A stretch of 64,000 nt of DNA from Anaerolineae bacterium (GCA_021463865.1 JAJTXY010000020.1:1-64000), one strand, 5' to 3'. Numbered from the stretch's first letter, positions 51,408 to 60,256 are shown. Made by a program: numbers and translations. Notes: generated from the letters alone by a model not told the origin.

Positions 51408-51434
51408 TTTTACAAACTTTGGATTAACCAAGAG

Positions 51435-51460
51435 GGCAGGCATTTATACCTGCCTTTTTT
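51435..51460 (+). terminator. Rho-independent terminator
   Basis: GGCAGG (51435-51440) pairs with CCTGCC (51449-51454), followed by TTTTTT (51455-51460). It ends the BON-like gene and faces the end of the leftward aminotransferase fragment. Confidence 0.75.
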
Positions 51461-51464
51461 GTTC

Positions 51465-52226
51465 CTACAGCTTTTTTAAAGCTGATTCCAGCCGATCAAT
51501 TTCGGCATGGGTGTTGTAATGGGCAAGCCCAACACGCACCATACCTCCACTCGATTGTCTATCCAAGCGTTCCATGATCGCCAGCGCATAATAATTGCCA
51601 TCCCACACGTAAATATCGTGTTGGGCAAGGTGGGTAGCAATTTCAAGTGGGGAATGTCCCTGCATCGTAAAAACAACAGTAGGGACTCGTTCAGGATAAT
51701 GGACAGGGTCGGTAATCCCCGCAATTTCAATCCCCTGTAGCGATTTCAACATCTCAATCAAATAGGCCACCAATTCACGCTCATAGGCCGCGAGGGTGGT
51801 CATGGCTGTTTTAAAATCCAAGCGCCGTCCAGTGAAATTCGGGAAATTTGGGGCCTCAGAACCGCCATATAACCTGCCGATTTCCGCCAAATATTCCAGC
51901 GCCGCCTTTGTCCCGGCGATGGTTTCAAAACTGGGTGTCCCGGTTTCCCAACGATAGGGTGTGACATTTTTTGAGGGGCGGACTTTGTAGGCGGGCAGGC
52001 GTTCTAATAAATCAAATTTGCCCCATAAAATCCCAATATGTGGCCCAAAAAATTTATAGGCACTGCACAACAAAAAGTCGCAACCAATCGCCTGTACGTC
52101 AATTGGAATATGGGGGGCGCTTTGGACGGCATCCACTACATAATAGGCTCCGGCGGCGTGGGCCATTGCCGCGATTCGCTGCACCGGGTTGATCGTACCA
52201 ACCGCATTGATGGTGTGGTCACAAAT
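51465..52226 (-). pseudogene. Class V aminotransferase, 3' part only (interrupted by an integrated element)
   Basis: The frame is open from 52226 to the TAG at 51465-51467, about 253 residues. It begins TINAVGTINPVQRIAAMAH, the middle of a cysteine-desulfurase-like (am_tr_V_VC1184 type) enzyme: PLP Lys in LLCSAYKFFGPHIG, then PYRWETGTPSFE and the C-terminal domain. The N-terminal half is absent; just upstream in this frame is a TGA. The integrated element's recombinase overlaps this region, so the gene was probably split by integration. The first available ATG at 52184 cannot restore the enzyme. Confidence 0.72.
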
Positions 52227-53806
52227 TCACCCCCTTTTTTTATCTCAATACGTGGGATATAACCTGTCAAAGTGATAACATCGGCCGCCTTTGTTTCTCC
52301 AAGATGGACAATACCCTTGATGTCCAAAGTTTCAATCACCATAAGTTTTTCTTCAAAGGTGAAAAGTTCGATCCCCGCTGTCGCCATTTCGCAAAATGCT
52401 TTGACCTGTTCGGTTTGATCGTCAGTGAACACCATATCGGTTAGGCGTTTCTCTAAATCAGCTTTCTTATCTGAGTAAAGTTCGTGTTCTTTTTGAAGAT
52501 AGGCCAGTTTGTCATCAAGCACATCTTTGGGCAACTTGTCGTCAAGGTAGAGGTCAAGCACCTTGCTTTGCTGCTTCTCAAGTGCGCTCAATTTGCTCTC
52601 ACATTGACGCAAATACTCAGTAAGGGTTTGGACTTGCTCATGTGATTGGGCTTGGCGTTCCTGTATTGCTCCAAGAATATGATCTGGCTTGAGAACCATT
52701 TTAACGATTCCCTCCCATACCATCTCTTCTGTTTCGTCTTGTCTAAGGCTATGATTGCAAGTTCTGGTTTTCCTATCGGCTGAAGTAAAGGAAAACTGAC
52801 CACCGCATTGATAGTAACTGGCATTCCTTCTGTCATCATAGTGACAATTAAAAGTATAGCCGCAAGTTGCACAAACAAGGCGTCCCCGTAAAAGGTATTC
52901 GCGTTTTGTATTGCGCCTCGAGTAATGCCTATTCTCTTTAGCTTTCTTTTGGGCTGCTTCCCATAATTCACGGCTGACAATAGCAGGCACATTTGTACTT
53001 ACCCACTCACTGGGGTCTGTCCGCACTCGCTGTGTTTTTGACGCCCCAATTTTGTATCGCCCGTAGTACCATATACCTATGTAGTGTTCTCCGTCTAAAA
53101 TCTTTTTTACTGAAGATTTGCCCCAAACCCCGTATTGTTTCTTGGTTTTTTTCAGCCCGTCAATGTCATGTTTAGTAGGAATTCGCATAGCACTGAGCCG
53201 ATTAGCAATAGCGTCCAAACCTAGCCTTTTCCCTGTCTCATCGCCGAAAACGTACCACTCGAAAATTTGCCGCACGATAGCCGCTTGTTCTTCATCAATA
53301 ACAAACACGCCATTTTCTTTATCGTAGTTATATCCGTAGGGGGCTATCGAAGTAATGATCACCTTTCCAGACTTCACTCGCGCCCGCTTGCCACGCTCAC
53401 TTCTTTCAGATCGTTTTGCGTTTTCTTCTTGGGCGTAAATCCCTTGCAGGAATAGAAATGCTTGACCCATTGGGGTAGCAGTATCAACAGAAAAGTTCAC
53501 AAATTCGACTTGTGTACCCTTAGCGAGAAAATCTCGATTAAAAATTGCCATGTCTACCGCATCTCGTGAGAGACGGTCTGTATCGTGAACAACAACCACG
53601 TCTATCAGGCCAGCCAATTTTTTTAGTTTATTGAACTCTGGCCTATCGAATTCTTCTCCTGTATGGGCATCGGCAAACTCAGCGACTACTTCATAACCAC
53701 GCTTGGCTGCATAGTCACGGCAGGATTGTAACTGGGTGGGGAGACTGTAATTATGGGTTTGTACTTCTCTGCTGACTCTGGCGTAGATAGCTGCTTTCTT
53801 GACCAC
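52136..53806 (-). CDS. Large serine recombinase (integrase)
   Basis: 556 residues. N-terminal resolvase domain with nucleophile Ser in YARVSREVQ (Ser 12) and the DRLSRD signature, recombinase domain with GYNYDKENGVFVIDEEQAAIVRQIF, a zinc ribbon (CATCGYTFNC to the ARTCNH region, about 317-365) and a long coiled coil (about 390-500). The frame ends within the aminotransferase region in another frame (last about 25 codons). GTG 53806 with AGGAG 9 nt upstream is the start. It probably integrated this element. Confidence 0.88.
   Translation of the reverse strand: MVKKAAIYARVSREVQTHNYSLPTQLQSCRDYAAKRGYEVVAEFADAHTGEEFDRPEFNKLKKLAGLIDVVVVHDTDRLSRDAVDMAIFNRDFLAKGTQVEFVNFSVDTATPMGQAFLFLQGIYAQEENAKRSERSERGKRARVKSGKVIITSIAPYGYNYDKENGVFVIDEEQAAIVRQIFEWYVFGDETGKRLGLDAIANRLSAMRIPTKHDIDGLKKTKKQYGVWGKSSVKKILDGEHYIGIWYYGRYKIGASKTQRVRTDPSEWVSTNVPAIVSRELWEAAQKKAKENRHYSRRNTKREYLLRGRLVCATCGYTFNCHYDDRRNASYYQCGGQFSFTSADRKTRTCNHSLRQDETEEMVWEGIVKMVLKPDHILGAIQERQAQSHEQVQTLTEYLRQCESKLSALEKQQSKVLDLYLDDKLPKDVLDDKLAYLQKEHELYSDKKADLEKRLTDMVFTDDQTEQVKAFCEMATAGIELFTFEEKLMVIETLDIKGIVHLGETKAADVITLTGYIPRIEIKKGGEFVTTPSMRLVRSTRCSESRQWPTPPEPIM
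52185..52240. other. Probable attachment junction of the second element
   Basis: Here the recombinase reading frame passes into the aminotransferase reading frame on the same strand (minus): aminotransferase codons are open to 52226, then a TGA. The conserved NAVGT segment is the last recognisable aminotransferase sequence. Serine integrases cross over at a short core; its exact 2-bp site cannot be read without the other end. Confidence 0.5.
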
Positions 53807-53838
53807 TGTTCATAGCTCCTTTTCCTAGAGAACGAAAA

Positions 53839-53882
53839 CAGGCAACCCTTTATGCCAAGAAAAGCATCGAAAGGATTGCCTG
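53839..53882 (-). terminator. Long hairpin between the recombinase and the upstream gene
   Basis: CAGGCAACCCTTT (53839-53851) pairs with AAAGGATTGCCTG (53870-53882) with one G-U on the minus strand, and TTTTCGTT follows there. It separates the 72-aa gene from the recombinase. Confidence 0.55.
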
Positions 53883-53894
53883 ATAGTGGTAAAA

Positions 53895-54113
53895 TTAGCC
53901 ATCAGCCCCATCACCGCTTTTCCCGGTCTTGTGGGTTAGAACGGCGTTACTGTTGTCAGCAGTAGCGTCGTTTGCCATCTCAATTGATTTAGATTGATTG
54001 TACCGCAAAATCGCAATTTCGTAAATTTTGGCAAGGCGCTTTAATAAATCTGGACTCAGGGTGGGTTGCCCCAAAAATTCAGAACCATTTGATATTTGTG
54101 CCTTGCCATTCAT
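53895..54113 (-). CDS. Small unknown protein (72 aa)
   Basis: AGGAGGGC precedes ATG 54113. A helical product (LSPDLLKRLAKIYEIAILRYNQ) with Asn/Ser-rich ends. No recognised domain. It lies between the SpoU methyltransferase and the recombinase genes of the element. Confidence 0.5.
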   Translation of the reverse strand: MNGKAQISNGSEFLGQPTLSPDLLKRLAKIYEIAILRYNQSKSIEMANDATADNSNAVLTHKTGKSGDGADG

Positions 54114-54189
54114 GATGTAATTGCCCTCCTAAGTCATACTATCTGACTATCTGATTGAAACTTGGCGTCGCTTTCGTCTAAGAAAATAT

Positions 54190-54720
54190 CTAACCCCTGA
54201 AACGTCTATGCCATTCATAAAGGGTAATCCCAAGTGCTGTGGCAACATTCATCGAACTGTTTACACCAAACATCGGGATATGTACTGCTCGTGAACATAA
54301 CGCTAAAATATCTTCGGGTATCCCGTGTCGTTCACCCCCAATGACAAATGTGGTATTTTCCGGCAAAACAGCCATATATAGGTCTTGTGATTTTGAGGTA
54401 ATTTCAACTGCAGTCAGGCTAGCAAATTCGGTACTCTTTTCAATAAATTCTTGGGAAGAGAGGACTTGATACTTTATCTTTTGGCTTGTGCTTCTGGATA
54501 CGCGCTTAATCTTTTCAGGAGTGATATTTGGACAATCCACCAAAATCAATTCCTTAGACTTAACTGCATCACAGATACGGAAGATAGACCCGACGTTTGC
54601 CGGGTCTTTAATGTTTACAGCAACTACCGCAGGCGCGTCTTTTTCAACTACCACCTGACTCTGGCGCTTATGCAATTCTTCACTGGTAAGTTGATGCCCA
54701 ACGGCATTTGCTTGCTTCAT
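54190..54720 (-). CDS. SpoU/TrmH-type RNA 2'-O-methyltransferase
   Basis: The SPOUT trefoil-knot motifs are present: NIKDPANVGSIFRICDA (motif 1), FVIGGERHGIPEDI (motif 2) and IPMFGVNSSMNVATALGITLYEW (motif 3). The enzyme methylates a ribose of tRNA or rRNA. Start ATG 54720 or GTG 54750 (the latter with AAGGA directly in front). Length (176 aa) matches the short TrmH subclass without an N-terminal substrate-binding domain. Its presence in a mobile element is notable. Confidence 0.82.
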   Translation of the reverse strand: MKQANAVGHQLTSEELHKRQSQVVVEKDAPAVVAVNIKDPANVGSIFRICDAVKSKELILVDCPNITPEKIKRVSRSTSQKIKYQVLSSQEFIEKSTEFASLTAVEITSKSQDLYMAVLPENTTFVIGGERHGIPEDILALCSRAVHIPMFGVNSSMNVATALGITLYEWHRRFRG

Positions 54721-54727
54721 AAAACTG

Positions 54728-54976
54728 TCAGCACGATACGCGCCGCGCACTCCTTGGCAGATTGATATTGCCCTTGGTATTTTCCTTTTTCGTTACACCA
54801 TTTTTATCTTTATGGTAGGTAACGTGGCCCTCTTGATTGCCATTTTTTCTCAATTCCATAACCTCATCGTAGTCGCCGGGATCGCCAGTTGTGCTATCGT
54901 AGATTACATAGAAAATTTCCCAGCGGTTTCCATCGTCATCCTGATAGCACTCTTTATCTTTAGCTCTAGGAGGCAT
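54728..54976 (-). CDS. Unknown charged protein (82 aa)
   Basis: AAAGGA precedes ATG 54976. The product is very hydrophilic (RAKDKECYQDDDGNRWEIFYVIYDSTTGD), with a Cys near the start and end. It probably shares a transcript with the methyltransferase (overlap if GTG 54750 is used). Function unknown. Confidence 0.5.
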   Translation of the reverse strand: MPPRAKDKECYQDDDGNRWEIFYVIYDSTTGDPGDYDEVMELRKNGNQEGHVTYHKDKNGVTKKENTKGNINLPRSARRVSC

Positions 54977-55073
54977 TATAACTTAGTCCTTTCTCGGTTT
55001 GAATCAAACCATCAAATTGTTACGGAGATTGGCTTTATTTACTCGAATAACCCCTCCTCACTTTAAGTTAAGG

Positions 55074-56810
55074 CTATGGTGTAGATTGAGGTGTAGCTAC
55101 TTCCTCGGAAACGGTAAATTCAATGACAATCGGTTCGCCCACATATCGCCCAGATGCCCACACACGCCATGTGCTGGTGTATGTTCCGGTTGCTTCGGGT
55201 GCGATAAAAGGGTTGTTGGGGTCGGTAAATGTATAGGTCTGATTTGCACCAACAGCACCATTCACAGGAATGACGGGGTAGGCTTCATGCAGGTTATTCT
55301 CAGTGGATTCTGCGTAGAACAAACCATCCCCGGCCTTCAGTTCATAACCATCGAGAACTTTCACCGTAATTTGGGGCACAAAATGTTGATTTGGGCTAAC
55401 TTCTTCGGGATAGTCCACACTCACGATTTCAATGACAGGGGATGGTTGCGGGATACGACTATGGGTGAGTCCTTCAGTAGTAGCCAACCAGACATGTTCG
55501 TCGTTATAAGGGCAGGTATCGCAGACTGGCCCAAAGGCTATATCCAAGGTGTCAATCGCGGCGTAGCTTTGCCAATTTGTGCCATCAAACAACATCACAC
55601 CACTTTCGGTAGCTGCCCAAACCCGATCATATTTATCCACTGCCAAAGCCTTGACATTATCGTTGGGTAGCTTGCTATTGGAGGAGGTGTAAATAGTCCA
55701 TGCTTGGGTCTCAAAGTTGAGTTGGCTTACCCCACCCCCCGAAGTTGCAACCCACGTATTCCCCTGATTATCAATCAAGATGTCGCGTATATTGTTGCTT
55801 TGAAGTGCATCGGGAGTGGTCTCAGCCGTGTAGTGTGTCCACTGTTCGCCTTGTAATCTACTAAGTCCGGCATCAATATAACCTAGCCAAACCTCTCCTG
55901 TTGGGTGAAAAGCAATGGTGTGAATATGATTGTTCACCAGAGTATCGGGGATACTATTGGTATAAGGCACACTCCACGAAATGCCATCAAATTGCGCTAC
56001 CCCTTCCCATGTAGCAATCCAAACGACATTGTTTTGGTCAATCACGACCTCATAGTTCCTATCGTCCGACAGCCCATCCAAAGTTGAATAGGTGTGCCAC
56101 ACTTGACCATCAAACCGGGCAGCACCATAGCCATCCGTAACCACCCAAACATCCCCATTGCTACTAATGGCAATATCATTGGCGTTGTCTCCAATGGCTT
56201 TTCCTTGCGCTCCACACAGTTCCCAACTTTGGCGGTCAAATTGTCCAATCCCATTCACTCTGGGGTCTTCACTTCTTGGAAAATAGCCGAACCAAACCCC
56301 GCGTTCATCGAGTGCCACAGCCCGTATGTAGTTGTTAAGAATGTTGCCGTTGGTATTTTCATTGTTATAGAGCGTTAAACCCAAATCTCGTCGAAAGACA
56401 CCTTGTTGGCTATCTCCGACTGGGGTACGAACACTGCTCCCGCAAATGGGTGTCAGCGGATCGGGTGTCTGAACGGTAACTGAAGTGGGCATATCTGTCG
56501 GAGTAAGTTCTACTACGGTTGGTGAAACGAGTGGTTCAGTGATAACCCCCTGAGCAGATTCGAGTTCGTGGTTGGTATTCAAGGCTTCAATAAGAATGAC
56601 AAGCGCCATGACCGCCGCGATGCCTGCGGCCACTGCCATTCTAAGATAGGAATTGCGGCGTTTGCGTTGGTGGCGCTTCACCATGTCTAAAGCCCTGTAG
56701 AATTCTCGTCTATTGGCTTCAGAGGGGTTTTCTATGAATTGATCACTGACTTCCCACAGCTTAACCAAAAGCTCCAATGGTGTACCCATGTTCTGTCTCT
56801 CACTGTTCAT
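55074..56810 (-). CDS. Membrane-anchored beta-propeller sensor-like protein
   Basis: 578 residues from ATG 56810. A cytoplasmic start (LLVKLWEVSDQFIENPSEANRREF), one transmembrane helix (LRMAVAAGIAAVMALVILIEAL), a Thr/Pro linker, then a seven-blade-type propeller whose repeats have GDVWVVTDGYGAARFDGQVWHTYS and VWIATWEGVAQFDGISW (two-component regulator propeller units). The C-terminal domain is Ig-like. It overlaps the upstream HTH gene by 11 nt. The pair resembles a regulator with an outer sensor. Confidence 0.72.
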   Translation of the reverse strand: MNSERQNMGTPLELLVKLWEVSDQFIENPSEANRREFYRALDMVKRHQRKRRNSYLRMAVAAGIAAVMALVILIEALNTNHELESAQGVITEPLVSPTVVELTPTDMPTSVTVQTPDPLTPICGSSVRTPVGDSQQGVFRRDLGLTLYNNENTNGNILNNYIRAVALDERGVWFGYFPRSEDPRVNGIGQFDRQSWELCGAQGKAIGDNANDIAISSNGDVWVVTDGYGAARFDGQVWHTYSTLDGLSDDRNYEVVIDQNNVVWIATWEGVAQFDGISWSVPYTNSIPDTLVNNHIHTIAFHPTGEVWLGYIDAGLSRLQGEQWTHYTAETTPDALQSNNIRDILIDNQGNTWVATSGGGVSQLNFETQAWTIYTSSNSKLPNDNVKALAVDKYDRVWAATESGVMLFDGTNWQSYAAIDTLDIAFGPVCDTCPYNDEHVWLATTEGLTHSRIPQPSPVIEIVSVDYPEEVSPNQHFVPQITVKVLDGYELKAGDGLFYAESTENNLHEAYPVIPVNGAVGANQTYTFTDPNNPFIAPEATGTYTSTWRVWASGRYVGEPIVIEFTVSEEVATPQSTP

Positions 56811-57126
56811 CGTCTGGCAAGAACCCCTTTTTGCGTAGCTCTTTAATAATGGCATCACAAGCGAAGGCTCTGACCATCAAAGCGTATTCTTGTTCTGTAC
56901 AATTCAAGGCAATTCTAAGTTTTTCTAAAACCGCAATATCCGAAGGAAGAGCCTCGCTTTTTAGCCAACGCTCCACCATAGATTTTGAGTATTGGGTGCG
57001 TTGACCCAACTTTTCAAGGCTAATGCTTTTTCCTTCTCTATTCTCCGCACGTTCCAAAAGTTCTTGAAAAATCTCACCGAATGTTTTATTGCACCTTGCT
57101 AAAAACTCCTCAAGATTACTCAACAT
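56800..57126 (-). CDS. XRE-family HTH regulator
   Basis: 108 residues: FGEIFQELLERAENREGKSISLEKLGQRTQYSKSMVERWLKSEALPS is the five-helix lambda-repressor-like domain, followed by a helical extension (EKLRIALNCTEQEYALMVRAF). It is translationally coupled to the propeller gene and reads away from the secreted SH3 gene. A palindrome at 57154-57173 in the intergenic region is a likely operator. Confidence 0.78.
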   Translation of the reverse strand: MLSNLEEFLARCNKTFGEIFQELLERAENREGKSISLEKLGQRTQYSKSMVERWLKSEALPSDIAVLEKLRIALNCTEQEYALMVRAFACDAIIKELRKKGFLPDDEQ

Positions 57127-57153
57127 ACCACGTATTTGCCCCCTTTTGAGAAA

Positions 57154-57173
57154 TTTCCCAATTTTTAGGGAAA
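57154..57173. promoter_or_regulatory. Palindrome TTTCCC-N8-GGGAAA in the divergent region
   Basis: Arms TTTCCC (57154-57159) and GGGAAA (57168-57173) with an 8-nt spacer, 28 nt upstream of the HTH start codon and 118 nt upstream of the secreted SH3 gene start. It is the only clear palindrome in the interval. Confidence 0.5.
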
Positions 57174-57290
57174 AATGAAGTCCACACCAGATTACAGGCT
57201 ATATTGTATCCAATGGTACGAGACCAGAAAAAACTGGTTTTATCAGCATTTACACTCCAAGCACTATTACAGAAAGGGCAGTGTGACAGA

Positions 57291-58763
57291 ATGGTCAAGT
57301 TATCATTCCGTTGGTATCGAGTCGTGGTGATGCTGGTGGTCATCCTCATGGGAGCAGGCACGCTCCGTCTCGAGTCAGTTCAGAAGGCATCTGCCTCCGA
57401 TTGTACCGTCGAAGCCTTTAGTGTTTCGCCCAATTCCTCCTCGCAGGCTGTTGGCACAATCCTCAGCCTGTATGGACGTGGCAACTGTGGGGGTGGTATC
57501 CGCGCCTCACGTTTCAACATTGATGGAGGTGGTTTTGGCGAAGATGCCGGAGCGCCTGAACAAAGCGAAACGTGGCCGCTCACGGCTGGCACACACACGA
57601 TCTGTTTTGAAATCGCGGGTGGGAGCAATGGCGATTGGTCAGCCGGAGCGCGTAGTTGTATAACAATTACGGGTACAAGCAATCCACCGCCTCCACCGTC
57701 CAATACAATCAATCCCGTGCTGAATGGGCCATATATCACGGCAACGGGAAATTGCCAATGGGAAATCCGCTATACCCTCAGTGGGTTTGCCTCCAATAGC
57801 ACCATCACAGTATCCAGCAACTACTCGGAAACCGTATGTAGTACGGGCCAACAGGTTAGCTCCTCGTGGACAGTAGCACAGGGGTCTACCGATGGAAACG
57901 GCAACTTCACTTTCGTCGCTACTCATCACGGGACGGGCAACTACAATTACACCTTCCGCGATGGGCAAGGGAATAGTCGGGCATCCAGCTTTACTACCAG
58001 CAATTCGAATCCTAATCCACCCGCCAATCCTCCCGTTAACCCACCACCTTCTAATCCCACCACAGGCGGAAACAACCCTACAACGGGCAATACTAATCCG
58101 ACAAACCCAAGCACGGGGAATTCCAATCCGGTAGTTGTTCAGCCTTCCTCCCCCGCAACGCCGCTAGTTGGTAGTAGTACCCCACCTCAAGGCGAGTGGG
58201 TACGAATTGTAGCCGCATCAGGAATGAACATTAGAAGAGGGCCGAGTACAGACTACTCTGTGGCTGCGCGTGCAGCAAATGGTGTGTATTTGGAATACGT
58301 TGGTGAGCGATCTGGATGGTACGAAGTTCGCTGGAACGGGGGAACAGGCTACGTTAGTGGGGGTAGTCAATTTACGCAAAGAGGTAACAATTCAACTCAA
58401 AACCCCTCTACCAATTCACCCACCTCTCCGTCGCAACCAAGTTCCACGTCTCAGTCATGGTGTACCCATAGTGCACATGCTTACGACGAAGGCGGAGGAA
58501 GCTATAGAGACCGGAACTATTATCTTCAGATTCCTAGGGGAGTTTGGGATGGCGACCCCAATCACCTTAGAATTAAGTTCGCAGGAATAGTAGTGTCTGG
58601 TGTAGGCGGATATTGGCCTGTCAAAGAAAATTCAGGAGTAGAGGATGGTAACTATTGGCGATTTGGTATTTCAACTGCGTGGGCTTATGGCGTATCGTGG
58701 GTTTCTCGTGGCGTTCGCATTTGGGAACTAGACGCTTTATGGAGCGTCGAGGCAACATGCTAA
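57291..58763 (+). CDS. Secreted SH3-domain surface protein
   Basis: A signal peptide (MVKLSFRWYRVVVMLVVILMGAG with a basic start) is followed by two Ig-like segments, a Pro/Asn/Thr/Gly-rich spacer of about 60 residues, an SH3b domain (about 300-365; MNIRRGPSTDYSVAARAANG and WYEVRWNGGTGYVSGG), and a novel Cys-flanked C-terminal domain of about 110 residues (TWCTHSAHAYDEGGG to VEATC). SH3b binds peptidoglycan in many proteins. The start at 57291 is chosen because it begins a signal peptide; the frame is open to 57204. Confidence 0.68.
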   Translation: MVKLSFRWYRVVVMLVVILMGAGTLRLESVQKASASDCTVEAFSVSPNSSSQAVGTILSLYGRGNCGGGIRASRFNIDGGGFGEDAGAPEQSETWPLTAGTHTICFEIAGGSNGDWSAGARSCITITGTSNPPPPPSNTINPVLNGPYITATGNCQWEIRYTLSGFASNSTITVSSNYSETVCSTGQQVSSSWTVAQGSTDGNGNFTFVATHHGTGNYNYTFRDGQGNSRASSFTTSNSNPNPPANPPVNPPPSNPTTGGNNPTTGNTNPTNPSTGNSNPVVVQPSSPATPLVGSSTPPQGEWVRIVAASGMNIRRGPSTDYSVAARAANGVYLEYVGERSGWYEVRWNGGTGYVSGGSQFTQRGNNSTQNPSTNSPTSPSQPSSTSQSWCTHSAHAYDEGGGSYRDRNYYLQIPRGVWDGDPNHLRIKFAGIVVSGVGGYWPVKENSGVEDGNYWRFGISTAWAYGVSWVSRGVRIWELDALWSVEATC

Positions 58764-58777
58764 AATGATCTAACTAA

Positions 58778-58810
58778 AGGGGGTTTATGCTGCAAAACAT
58801 AAACTCCCTG
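58778..58810 (+). repeat. Hairpin after the SH3 protein gene
   Basis: GGGGGTTTATG and CATAAACTCCC pair over 11 positions with one G-U pair around an 8-nt loop, directly after the stop codon. No T-tract follows, so it may stabilise mRNA rather than terminate. Confidence 0.5.
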
Positions 58811-58826
58811 AAGTGAAAGCGCGATC

Positions 58827-59378
58827 ATGACAACCTCCAAAAAACTAATTCGACCATTTTACTTAAAAGTACCCACACTTATTCTCTTTTCCATAATGAT
58901 TTCTATAATCTATTTTTTTATTATATTTATTATTGTTGATATAGAAGGAGCCAATCTCGAATTTTATAATGAGGTACATAAACTGGCTACCGTTTTGAAG
59001 CTACACAAGCAAGCAACAGGCAAGTATCCTAAAAGTCTATCTGAAATACGACAAACTGGTAAAATATGTATTAATAAATTTTATAGGCGGTGTCGAAAAA
59101 TATATTATAAAGCCTCGAATGATTTTGAGAGTTTTGGACTAGCCACAAAAACAACTGACAACACTATACTTTTCTATCATCCTGAAATCTCGGTTTCTTT
59201 GGAAGAATATAGGGCCTTATCAGATGAGGATATAGAGGAGAGAATTAGAAAATATGGGCTGATATGTATTTACTGTGAGGCTTTACCCGAAAACGCCAGC
59301 ACTGAAAATACCCGAAGAATTATTTATCGAAAATCGCCTAGGGTTTTCCCTTTCCCCGATGAATGGCCTCGTATCTAG
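58827..59378 (+). CDS. AT-rich single-pass membrane protein (183 aa)
   Basis: One transmembrane helix (LILFSIMISIIYFFIIFIIVDI) is followed by an outer domain with LATVLKLHKQATGKYPKSLSEI, a pattern of pseudopilin-like soluble domains. Its base composition is clearly more AT-rich than neighbouring genes, suggesting a separate origin. RBS is weak. Function unknown. Confidence 0.5.
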   Translation: MTTSKKLIRPFYLKVPTLILFSIMISIIYFFIIFIIVDIEGANLEFYNEVHKLATVLKLHKQATGKYPKSLSEIRQTGKICINKFYRRCRKIYYKASNDFESFGLATKTTDNTILFYHPEISVSLEEYRALSDEDIEERIRKYGLICIYCEALPENASTENTRRIIYRKSPRVFPFPDEWPRI

Positions 59379-59395
59379 GGGTCGCATCCCTAGCG

Positions 59396-60025
59396 TTAGG
59401 GTGTATCTTGGGACGGTTGTTGCACAAAATATTTGTACGTATTATAGGTCAACGGCTGGGAAAGGTGAGAGTTGATGAGTTTCCGAATGGCACTGATAGG
59501 CAACCCCAGTTGCAAATAAGCCCGAATTTGGTCTTTGAACGGTTCGAGTATCAGGCCTTTTTTGTTTCTACTCCCCTTTGGCCTGCCAAGTAGCTGTCCA
59601 TTGGCTTTGGCGGCGGCAAGCCCTTGCTTGGTTCGCAGGGAGATGAATTCACGCTCGGTTTCAGCGATATAACTGTAGATTGCCAAGAGCAGTTTGCCGT
59701 GCATTCCGCTGGTGGACAGTTCGGGCTGGCGTACAAAAATGATCTTGACACCCTTGTCGCTAAATGTAGTGACAATATTGAGCGTTTCTAGCATATTCCG
59801 GCCTAAGCGTGATAGTTCAGCGACGATCAGGTGATCTCCCCCACTCAGTTTTGATAGGAGTTCGGTAATCTTTCGCTCCCGCTGGTCTTTGCGTGACGAA
59901 ACTTCTACTTCGATGAATTCATCAATCACGAACTTGTGTTGCTGGGCATATTCCAACAGCAGGTGTCTTTGTTTGCTGAGGTCTTGTTCGTCGGTGCTGA
60001 CGCGGATGTAGCCGATGGTTTTCAT
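59396..60025 (-). CDS. Small serine recombinase (resolvase/invertase)
   Basis: 209 residues: catalytic domain with Ser in GYIRVSTDEQ (Ser 10), VAELSRLGRNMLE, the E-helix region with ELSTSGMHGKLL, and a C-terminal HTH (KGSRNKKGLILEPF). This is a resolvase/invertase-length enzyme with the typical DNA-binding end. Its gene is convergent with the AT-rich gene. It may resolve the mobile element or be a cargo remnant. Confidence 0.85.
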   Translation of the reverse strand: MKTIGYIRVSTDEQDLSKQRHLLLEYAQQHKFVIDEFIEVEVSSRKDQRERKITELLSKLSGGDHLIVAELSRLGRNMLETLNIVTTFSDKGVKIIFVRQPELSTSGMHGKLLLAIYSYIAETEREFISLRTKQGLAAAKANGQLLGRPKGSRNKKGLILEPFKDQIRAYLQLGLPISAIRKLINSHLSQPLTYNTYKYFVQQPSQDTP

Positions 60026-60187
60026 AGGATTCTGGGCGATTGCAGCAAAAAGGTACTTCGGGTGCTACTTTCGCCAGTTTGATGCAACGATATTCAATCG
60101 TTTCTATGGTTATTTGTAGCACAAAATAACGAACCATTAAAGTGCAAAATTGGCTTCAATAAGCCGGACTCGCCTCCGTCCATCCAC

Positions 60188-60216
60188 TTGACATTCGGCT
60201 ATCCTTATCATTCAAT
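60188..60216 (+). promoter_or_regulatory. Candidate promoter upstream of the 60-aa gene
   Basis: -35 TTGACA (60188-60193), 17-nt spacer, -10 TTCAAT (60211-60216). The start codon lies 40 nt further on. Confidence 0.5.
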
Positions 60217-60256
60217 GCAGTTGACTGCTCAGGCTAACTTTATTGTGAAAGGAAAA

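Noticed and set aside
53839-53882. The 13-bp hairpin near the recombinase as attachment site
   Set aside because: Its G-U-tolerant stem and following T-rich sequence fit a terminator, and it does not coincide with any gene break.
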